Shown here: positions 1-5,031 of the stretch, piece by piece | How the letters are laid out: each line of letters begins with the position of its first letter | Numbering within the stretch: the stretch's first letter is position 1 | Source: Myxococcales bacterium | GTDB taxonomy: Bacteria; Myxococcota_A; Polyangia; Polyangiales; Houyiibacteriaceae | NCBI GenBank assembly: GCA_013002645.1 | Contig: JABDJF010000336.1 | Coordinates: 1-8,857 of the forward strand | DNA length: 8,857 bases | Reading direction: 5' to 3' | Position numbers and translations under genes: made by a program | Notes under the pieces: generated by a model | What the model was told of the DNA's origin: nothing | Databases searched by the model: none | The model's input: only the letters and a program-made list of their open reading frames with translations

Positions 1-548
1 TCTTTGGCGCGCTAATGTTCTGGGTGTGCATCGCCGATGTTCCCAGGCGCCTCGACCTTCCGGGAAACCTGATCGTCCCCGCCGCGTGGATCCTCCCGAG
101 CCTGATTCTGTACATCCGAAGAGACTGGTTTCTCGACAAATGGCTCTGCCAGAAGTGGCTCATCGGCCTTCAGCTCTTCCGCGCGATAGGCGGCGTCTTT
201 TTGATCGAAATGGTGCGCGGCAACATCCCGGGCATCTTCGCCTACCCGGCCGGCCTCGGTGACCTCGCTGTCGCCGCCGTCGCGGCCTTGGTTCTTCTCA
301 AGTACTGGAACGCCGAACGCATCCCGGGCTCCGCGGTCGCCCTCGTCATCATTCTCGGCGTCGCCGACTTCCTGAGCGCCTTCTTCTTCGGCTTCGGTTC
401 GTCCGAAACCCCGGTTCAGCTCTTCTTCCCCGAAGTCCCCAACCAGGTCATCGTGTTTCCCACGGGCCTGATCCCGCTCTTTCTCGTCCCCTACGCCATC
501 TTCTTTCACACGCTCTCTTGGCTGAGCTTCCGGAAGTTCGAAACCTAA
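1..548 (+). CDS. Multi-pass membrane protein of unknown function, 5'-truncated by the window edge
   Basis: The frame is open from the left edge. The first ATG (15) is preceded by in-frame hydrophobic codons (Phe-Gly-Ala-Leu), so the true start is probably outside the window. Counting from that ATG, 177 residues remain. They contain about five hydrophobic segments, near residues 20-33, 49-66, 82-96, 106-126 and 147-170. The most distinctive stretch is QLFRAIGGVFLI (53-64), followed by a Gly-Asn-Ile-Pro turn and FAYPAGLGD (75-83). I recall this pattern (Arg-x-x-Gly, then PAG-x-GD) from uncharacterised bacterial inner-membrane proteins but cannot name the family or a substrate. The Arg and Asp inside or beside membrane segments may be functional. 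The stop codon overlaps the stop of the convergent anti-sigma gene by 4 bases. Confidence is high that it is a gene and low on its role. Confidence 0.85.
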   Translation, partial: FGALMFWVCIADVPRRLDLPGNLIVPAAWILPSLILYIRRDWFLDKWLCQKWLIGLQLFRAIGGVFLIEMVRGNIPGIFAYPAGLGDLAVAAVAALVLLKYWNAERIPGSAVALVIILGVADFLSAFFFGFGSSETPVQLFFPEVPNQVIVFPTGLIPLFLVPYAIFFHTLSWLSFRKFET

Positions 549-2179
549 GCGCCCTGGTTGGCAACGTACACGTTCCTCAGATGCACGACCAGACAGCCCA
601 CGCCAAAGATGTGCACCAGGAAGTTCAGGCCAGGACCGACGAATGGGATCGCCACCACGAAGAGAATGACCAACAGAGTCGCCGCCGTGTTGAGGACGAG
701 ACGACGGTTGTTCGGCGCGGGGAGTCGCTGCGCGGCGAAGTAGGCCACGACGAGCGTCGAGAGGAAGAGCAGCAGGGCGTACACGACGCCGAGCACGAGG
801 GAGACGGGGATTCCGATCACCGTGAGCGCGATGATGAGCATCACCACGGGGGTCGCGATGAGCGCAACGAAGCCGAATCCCATGTCGCGCAGCACCTCTC
901 TGCTCGACTCAGGCGTGGACGGCAGCAGAGAAGGAAAGAGTGTGACGAGGACGAGGCCCATCAGCAGCATGGCGAGCGCTTTCGCCAGCACCCCAAAGTA
1001 GAACCCGGGATACAGGAACGCGCGTCGCTCTTCCTTCTCTTCGATGTCGACGATGGTATCGCCGCTCACCGTCGCGCCGTCGTCGACTTCGACGGCATCC
1101 TGTGACGGAACGGTCACCTGGAGGTCGCCGCCGACGGAGGCGTTGGAGCTCACGGTGACCTGGCTCCCGTAGCCGCGCACGTTGCGTTCGACGCTTCCGT
1201 TCACGTCCATCGTCTCCGCCGCGAAAATCAAGTCTCGGCCTACTCGCCCCTTGCTCCGCACCGACTCGCCTGCGAAGTAGCCGCCGCGCACGAGATCGCT
1301 GCCTTCCGTCACGAGGACATTGCGGCCGGCCAAGAAGCCCGAGCCGCCGATCTTCGCGTCCACCTCGACGTTCTTGCCCGCGGCGTGCACGCTCCCGCTG
1401 ACCTCGCCGGCAATCGTGACCGTTTCCCCGGCACCGTAGACGTTGCCGCGGACGGTCCCCGTGACCTCGACCCGCTCGGCTGCTGCAAAGACGTCACCGT
1501 CCACCACGCCGGCCACGATGGCGGTCTTGCCACCGAGAAACACGGTGTCGTCGATGAACTCGCCTTCTGCCACCTTGACGGTGCCATCTTTTTCGTAACG
1601 CGTTTCCGCCGCTAGGGCCAGACTCGGCGGCGCGAGGCCGGCCAGCAGTGCCAAGGCCAGGCCAGCGGTTGCTCCCGCGAGTGGGCGCCGAAGCGCGACG
1701 ACGCCCAGCGTCCCCACGACGACAAAAAGCGTTGCAACAAAACCAAACGAAGAAACCAACATCTCCTGACCTCCTACAATGAGCGGCGCTAGACCGCGCG
1801 AAATCGAAAAGAGCGCGCCGAACCCGCCAAGGTCGCTGACCCAAGCGATGCCCACCGGAAGGGTCGGCGCGGCCTGCCACAGCCAGTCGAGCATGACGGG
1901 CGCCAATGCCGCGGCCGCGACGGCGCCCCATACCCAGCTCGACGCCGAACTGCCTGAGCTCGACGCACCCGCAGTCGAAGAAGCCGCCGGCAGACTCACG
2001 GCCACCGATTCCTCCTCGCCCAGCACCTCCATGAGCAACGCGTTCTCCTGCTCGAGCGCAGTGAACAACGCCCTGCAGGTCGCGCAGGTTTTGAGGTGAG
2101 CGACGATGCGATGCGTCTCGTGCTCGGGCAGCTCGCCGTCCGCGTGGATCGAGAGCGTGAGCTCGGTGGGGCAACTCAT
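545..2179 (-). CDS. Membrane anti-sigma factor: zinc-finger (ZAS/zf-HC2) N-terminus fused to a bactofilin-like beta-helix and membrane domain
   Basis: The protein has 544 residues. Residues 3-35 form an anti-sigma zinc-finger domain: Cys3, then His28-x3-Cys32-x2-Cys35, with the usual 'DGELPEHE' stretch between. Such domains bind ECF sigma factors in the cytoplasm and block their access to RNA polymerase. A Ser/Ala-rich linker (65-80) leads to hydrophobic segments near 82-101, 143-163 and 167-190. Residues about 211-378 are a Gly/Val-rich, about 17-residue repeat of beta-helix type, resembling bactofilin/'polymer-forming cytoskeletal' proteins. Further membrane segments follow near 395-418, 434-455, 457-483, 496-513 and 516-535; the stretch ALTVIGIPVSLVLG (451-464) is typical of membrane proteins that carry such repeats. 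Translation is coupled to the upstream sigma gene (ATGA overlap), and AAGGA lies 6 bases before the ATG. The role follows from family and context; the signal sensed is unknown. Confidence 0.87.
   Translation of the reverse strand: MSCPTELTLSIHADGELPEHETHRIVAHLKTCATCRALFTALEQENALLMEVLGEEESVAVSLPAASSTAGASSSGSSASSWVWGAVAAAALAPVMLDWLWQAAPTLPVGIAWVSDLGGFGALFSISRGLAPLIVGGQEMLVSSFGFVATLFVVVGTLGVVALRRPLAGATAGLALALLAGLAPPSLALAAETRYEKDGTVKVAEGEFIDDTVFLGGKTAIVAGVVDGDVFAAAERVEVTGTVRGNVYGAGETVTIAGEVSGSVHAAGKNVEVDAKIGGSGFLAGRNVLVTEGSDLVRGGYFAGESVRSKGRVGRDLIFAAETMDVNGSVERNVRGYGSQVTVSSNASVGGDLQVTVPSQDAVEVDDGATVSGDTIVDIEEKEERRAFLYPGFYFGVLAKALAMLLMGLVLVTLFPSLLPSTPESSREVLRDMGFGFVALIATPVVMLIIALTVIGIPVSLVLGVVYALLLFLSTLVVAYFAAQRLPAPNNRRLVLNTAATLLVILFVVAIPFVGPGLNFLVHIFGVGCLVVHLRNVYVANQGA
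1040..1549 (-). repeat. Protein-level tandem repeat: about nine bactofilin-like beta-helix coils in the anti-sigma factor
   Basis: Residues 211-380 of the anti-sigma factor break into consecutive coils. The first four are exactly 17 residues each (211-227, 228-244, 245-261, 262-278). They are followed by coils of about 20, 16, 17, 19 and 22 residues. Each coil shows the same pattern: Gly-(Asp/Asn/Ser)-Val, a short Ala/Gly turn, then alternating Val-x-Val and a Gly, for example GNVYGAGETVTIAGEVS (245-261). This periodicity is what a right-handed beta-helix of the bactofilin type gives. Repeat units are divergent at DNA level, so this is an old structural repeat, not a recent duplication. Confidence 0.75.
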
Positions 2180-2739
2180 GCTTCTTCCTTTCCCACGGCG
2201 CCGATGCTGACACGGAGCTCGCGCTTCGCTCGATGCAACAGCACAGCGACGTTGTTGCGCGTGGTCCCGAGATGAACGGCGATCTCGTCGTAGGAGAGGT
2301 CACCGTAGTATTTGAGGATCAGGGGCACTCGGTAGTTCTCGGGTAGGGCGTCGATCGCCACGAGCAGCGTGTGTCGCTGCTCGCGGTTCTCAAACGCCAC
2401 GAGCGGCGAGGACGACGCCGCAACGGCCGGCACCTCGACGGGCTCGTCATGAAACAGCCGCTTCTCGAGGCGCTCTCGACGCAAGCGATTGAGGCAATGA
2501 CGGCTTGCGATGGTGAGGATCCAGCGGTCAAAGGGGCGATTCCCGTCGTATTGGTCGAGCGCCTCATATGCCCGCTCGAACACCTCACTGGTCGCATCCT
2601 CAGCCGCGGCGTGTGAACCGAGCATCTTGCGGCAAAGCCCAAACACGCGGGTCGAAAACTCACCGTAGACCTGCCCAAAGGCGCTGCTGCTGCCCATCTG
2701 GGCTTCTCGGAGTACGGTTTCCAACTCGGCTTGTTCCAT
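2176..2739 (-). CDS. ECF (extracytoplasmic function) RNA polymerase sigma factor
   Basis: At 187 residues this is the usual ECF size, with only regions sigma-2 and sigma-4. Sigma-2 spans about 20-90. It contains the core-binding/-10 recognition stretch AEDATSEVFERAYEAL (46-61) and the FDRWILTIASRHCLNRLRR segment (70-88). Sigma-4 spans about 120-175. It has ALPENYRVPLILKYYGDLSY (131-150), then the helix-turn-helix DEIAVHLGTTRNNVAVLLHRAKREL (151-175) that reads the -35 element. The ATG at 2739 is the only standard start before an in-frame stop at 2791-2793; no strong ribosome-binding site precedes it. The last base codons overlap the anti-sigma start as ATGA, so the two proteins are made together. 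Expected behaviour: held at the membrane by the anti-sigma and released by an envelope cue, probably activating its own promoter. The subgroup cannot be assigned by eye. Confidence 0.95.
   Translation of the reverse strand: MEQAELETVLREAQMGSSSAFGQVYGEFSTRVFGLCRKMLGSHAAAEDATSEVFERAYEALDQYDGNRPFDRWILTIASRHCLNRLRRERLEKRLFHDEPVEVPAVAASSSPLVAFENREQRHTLLVAIDALPENYRVPLILKYYGDLSYDEIAVHLGTTRNNVAVLLHRAKRELRVSIGAVGKEEA
2186..2190 (-). promoter_or_regulatory. Ribosome-binding site of the anti-sigma gene
   Basis: On the minus strand AAGGA lies 6 bases before the ATG at 2179. It sits inside the last codons of the sigma gene. Together with the ATGA overlap it supports both re-initiation by terminating ribosomes and direct initiation, and it confirms the chosen start. 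Confidence 0.7.
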
Positions 2740-3066
2740 TTCGGGCTGTCCCGTGCGTTCTTCGACGTCGCCACGCGGGTCCCACAGAGTCTACACCTGG
2801 GGCCCGCGAAACATTACGCGGCGGCTGCGGCGGGGGTCTGACGCGGCCTGGGCTTCGCGCTTGGCGTGGGTTGACCCGAGAGGGCCCAAATTCCCCGAAA
2901 ACATGGGGACCGAGGGCGCCAACCGCGTTATGGTCCGCACCAAGCCCGTAGCAGAAAGGCGCACCATGGCGTCGACCAGAGCTATCTCCTCGCCGACAGT
3001 GGTCCAATTGTTCCTGCCACCCTGCTCAGCGGACAGCCGAGCAACCAGGGGGGCCTTTTCTCTGCG
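2740..3066. other. Gap of 327 bases between divergent genes
   Basis: The left part (2740-2870) should hold the promoter of the sigma operon; a weak candidate is listed separately. I see no tRNA, no transposon end, no convincing Rho-independent terminator and no clear sigma-70 promoter for the rightward gene. From about 2971 to 3066 the sequence in frame with the following rightward gene has coding-like codons (GTC, GAC, CAG, AGC, CTC, GCC and so on), so part of this gap was probably once, or still is, coding sequence of that gene. Confidence 0.6.
2788..2813 (-). promoter_or_regulatory. Candidate promoter of the sigma/anti-sigma operon
   Basis: On the minus strand the gap holds TGTTTC (2813-2808) followed, after 14 bases, by TAGACT (2793-2788). 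The second element is about 48 bases before the sigma start. TAGACT matches the TAnnCT pattern seen before two other genes in this window. The upstream TGTTTC loosely resembles ECF -35 boxes, as would be expected if the sigma factor controls itself. The spacing is not canonical for either promoter class, so this is a weak call. Confidence 0.25.
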
Positions 3067-3684
3067 GTGAGCACGATTTGGGGCATCGATACGATGATTC
3101 AATCCTTGCCCACGGGAGGAGACCGGATCGTGGCCGATTTCGGTGAGGTGAACGCTCTGGTTTCCGAGACCTTCCCAAACGATCGCCTCTCGGTCTCCAT
3201 CTTCGAGCGTGACTACAACTACACCGTGGCCACCTACGAAAGCGCCTTTCCGATCTTCTCGAACCCCGAGACCTCCGTCGACACGGGCGCCGGCCGAACC
3301 GAGATCTACCGCCTTGCCTCGGAGGATCTCGAAGCCCTACGCGCGCGTCTCGACGAGCTCGACAACCTTGCCTACTACATGCCCTACTACCGAAACACGA
3401 ACACCAGCCACTGCCTCACCGTGACCGGTCTCGAAGACGTGGGCAGCTCCGAGCTCGAGTTCATTGGTGCGTTCCAAGAGGACCCATCGGCTGCCACCTG
3501 GTCCGGCACGGAAATCGAGACGGATGCCGGAACCGTCACCTACAAAGATTTCATCGAGCGTGTCCTCGATGACTCGGCTCCCCTGCAGAGCTACTACGAA
3601 GGCACCTGCGAAGGTAAGTTCCAAGTCTGCGCCCTGGACTGCGAGGCCTTCGACGAAGTCATGTGCGAGGCCGCCGTCCAGTAA
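3067..3684 (+). CDS. Protein of unknown family with a cysteine-rich C-terminus; N-terminus uncertain
   Basis: From the GTG at 3067 the product has 205 residues and matches no family I recognise. It is acidic, with many Asp/Glu and aromatic residues, including a Tyr-rich stretch AYYMPYYRNTNTSHC (102-116). Five cysteines lie in the second half (116, 181, 188, 192, 200), four of them in the last 25 residues; this pattern suggests disulfides and an exported protein. No signal peptide or lipobox is visible. AGGGGGG (3047-3053) could serve as a ribosome-binding site, but its 13-base spacing to the GTG is long. The frame stays open upstream to a TGA at 2872 and looks coding from about 2971, yet it has no ATG, GTG or TTG there. 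The gene may therefore be N-terminally truncated, frameshifted, or start at a rare codon. It diverges from the sigma operon and could be one of its targets, but nothing shows this directly. Confidence 0.7.
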   Translation: MSTIWGIDTMIQSLPTGGDRIVADFGEVNALVSETFPNDRLSVSIFERDYNYTVATYESAFPIFSNPETSVDTGAGRTEIYRLASEDLEALRARLDELDNLAYYMPYYRNTNTSHCLTVTGLEDVGSSELEFIGAFQEDPSAATWSGTEIETDAGTVTYKDFIERVLDDSAPLQSYYEGTCEGKFQVCALDCEAFDEVMCEAAVQ

Positions 3685-3811
3685 GGGCGTCGCCTTCCCA
3701 ATGGCCGACTCACAAGGCGGGTTTGTGTACCGCGCGTAACCGGCCAGTTTCCATCCTGAAAAATGCGCGGCTCCGCGTCCCCGATCGCCGCCCGGCGGGC
3801 CGCGGACCTCC

Positions 3812-3817
3812 TACACT
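3812..3817 (+). promoter_or_regulatory. Candidate -10 element of the potassium channel gene
   Basis: TACACT ends 8 bases before the ATG at 3826, so transcription would begin at or just before that codon, giving a leaderless or nearly leaderless mRNA. A similar stretch, TCCTAnnCTCGGC followed by GAG, occurs before the glutamine synthetase gene (4976-4991). No good -35 hexamer is visible at 16-18 bases upstream. Confidence 0.35.
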
Positions 3818-3825
3818 CGGCCGAG

Positions 3826-4914
3826 ATGTTGAGCGCCCTCGATCCAGCCCCCCGCAGGATCGCGCAAGGATTCGTCGTCCTTGGGGCGGTCTGCGCGACT
3901 GCTGTGTTTGGCTACGTGCTGATGGGCTGGAGCCTGTCGGACGCGGTGTACATGGTCACGATTACGATCTTCGGCGTCGGGTACGGCGAAGTACGCCCGG
4001 TCATGGGCGAGGTCCGTTGGCTCACTATCGGCGTCATAGTCGTCGGTTGCTCGTCGCTCATCTACATCCTCGGCGGCTTCTTTCAACTGATCGCCGAAGG
4101 GGAGCTCAACCGACTTCTAGGGAGCCGCAAAATGAAAAAGACGATCGAAGAGCTGAGCGACCACGTCATCGTCTGCGGACTCGGCCGAATCGGGCGCGTC
4201 CTAAAGGCCGATCTCGAAGCTGCCGACGCGATCGTGGTCTTTGTCGACAACAATCCAGAAAAGGTGAATACCGCCGTAGAGCATGGCGCCTATGCGCTGA
4301 CCGGCGATGCGACTTCGGACGATGTGCTGCTCGAAGCAGGGGTGCAGCGCGCCCGGGCGTTGGCGACCGTCTTGGCGGACGACGCGTTGAATGTCTTCAT
4401 CACGCTGACGGCACGCAACTTGAACCCAGACCTCCGAATCATCTCGAGGGCGGAGCACCCGGCCTCGGACTCCAAGATGATGCAGGCCGGGGCCGACAAG
4501 GTGGTTCTCCCGTCCGCGCTTTCGGGCGAACGCGTCGCGCAGATGATTCTGCGGCCCGCCATGGTCGACTTCTTTGCCGATCAAGACCTGTCGGGGCTCG
4601 AGCAGGAGCTACGGGTGCTCGGCCTCGAGATCGAGCAGTTCGAGGTCGACGGCGAATCCTCTCTCATCGGCCGAACGGTCGGGGCGCTCGAATCGAGCGG
4701 GGACGGGGGGTTTCTGGTCATTGCAGTCCGACGAGCAGGCGGGATCGTAGTCCGCAACCCCGAGAAGCACTTCAAGTTCGCGGAGGAAGACAGTGTTCTT
4801 TTCATGGGACATGCGGAGGACATTCCGAATCTTCGCGAGGCGTTTGCCATCGCCAACCTCCGGCCGGCGGTTAGCCGCCCCCTCGTCTACCGAGGCGCAA
4901 GACGCCACAGCTAG
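3826..4914 (+). CDS. Potassium channel subunit: two membrane helices plus cytosolic RCK (TrkA-N/TrkA-C) domain
   Basis: From ATG 3826 the product has 362 residues. An in-frame ATG at 3763 would add 21, but that extension is polar and Ala/Arg-rich, lacks a ribosome-binding site and covers the candidate -10 box, so I prefer 3826. Numbering from 3763: membrane helix 1 at 34-54, pore helix at 57-69, selectivity filter GVGYGE at 71-76, membrane helix 2 at 86-110. The RCK_N Rossmann fold (about 133-250) has HVIVCGLGRIGRVL, with the Gly139-x-Gly141-x2-Gly144 nucleotide loop, and an acidic residue, Asp162, at the end of strand 2. TrkA_C lies at about 275-350. The family forms tetrameric inner-membrane K+ channels gated by cytosolic ligands bound to an RCK ring. 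The usual filter Thr (TVGYG) is Gly here. There is no adjacent transporter partner. Confidence 0.92.
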   Translation: MLSALDPAPRRIAQGFVVLGAVCATAVFGYVLMGWSLSDAVYMVTITIFGVGYGEVRPVMGEVRWLTIGVIVVGCSSLIYILGGFFQLIAEGELNRLLGSRKMKKTIEELSDHVIVCGLGRIGRVLKADLEAADAIVVFVDNNPEKVNTAVEHGAYALTGDATSDDVLLEAGVQRARALATVLADDALNVFITLTARNLNPDLRIISRAEHPASDSKMMQAGADKVVLPSALSGERVAQMILRPAMVDFFADQDLSGLEQELRVLGLEIEQFEVDGESSLIGRTVGALESSGDGGFLVIAVRRAGGIVVRNPEKHFKFAEEDSVLFMGHAEDIPNLREAFAIANLRPAVSRPLVYRGARRHS

Positions 4915-4978
4915 CTGGTTCCTCTCCGGATTCACACGACGGAAACGAAGTGACCACGCCCCGGAAATCTTGCGGTCC

Positions 4979-4984
4979 TAGGCT
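4979..4984 (+). promoter_or_regulatory. Candidate -10 element of the glutamine synthetase gene
   Basis: TAGGCT lies 47 bases before the ATG at 5032, in a context (TCCTAGGCTCGGCGAG, 4976-4991) very like that before the channel gene. Transcription would start near 4991, leaving a leader of about 40 bases that holds the ribosome-binding site. No matching -35 box at standard spacing is seen, and no sigma-54 -24/-12 pattern (GG-N10-GC) fits, so nitrogen control by NtrC is not supported here. Confidence 0.3.
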
Positions 4985-5020
4985 CGGCGAGTGGAAAGCA
5001 ATCCGGCGATTTCACCAAGC

Positions 5021-5026
5021 GAGGAA
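5021..5026 (+). promoter_or_regulatory. Ribosome-binding site of the type III glutamine synthetase gene
   Basis: GAGGAA stands 5 bases before the ATG at 5032. It is the strongest ribosome-binding site in the window, which fixes this start and suggests good expression. Confidence 0.75.
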
Positions 5027-5031
5027 CAGTC

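Noticed and set aside
518..1105. 195-codon plus-strand frame rich in His, Glu and Arg
   Set aside because: Antisense of the membrane domain of the anti-sigma; hydrophobic codons read backwards give this charged composition.
1494..2303. 269-codon minus-strand frame over the anti-sigma gene
   Set aside because: Arg/Gly/Ala-rich shadow in another frame; the zinc finger and membrane helices lie in the chosen frame.
2753..3070. Plus-strand frame with ATG at 2966 as possible N-terminus of the cysteine-rich protein through a frameshift
   Set aside because: Its translation (MASTRAISSPTVVQLF and on) does not resemble a signal peptide, and the coding-like codons at 2971-3066 are in the other frame.
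3685..3762. Possible terminator after the cysteine-rich gene (AAGGGCG/CGCCTT near 3685)
   Set aside because: The stem is short with a bulge and almost no loop, and there is no T tract.
3663..4874. 403-codon plus-strand frame across the potassium channel gene
   Set aside because: Very Arg/Pro-rich with no domain; the overlapping frame has a clear channel and RCK domain.
4950..4984. GTGACC as -35 box for the glutamine synthetase promoter
   Set aside because: Spacing to TAGGCT is 23 bases, well outside 16-18.
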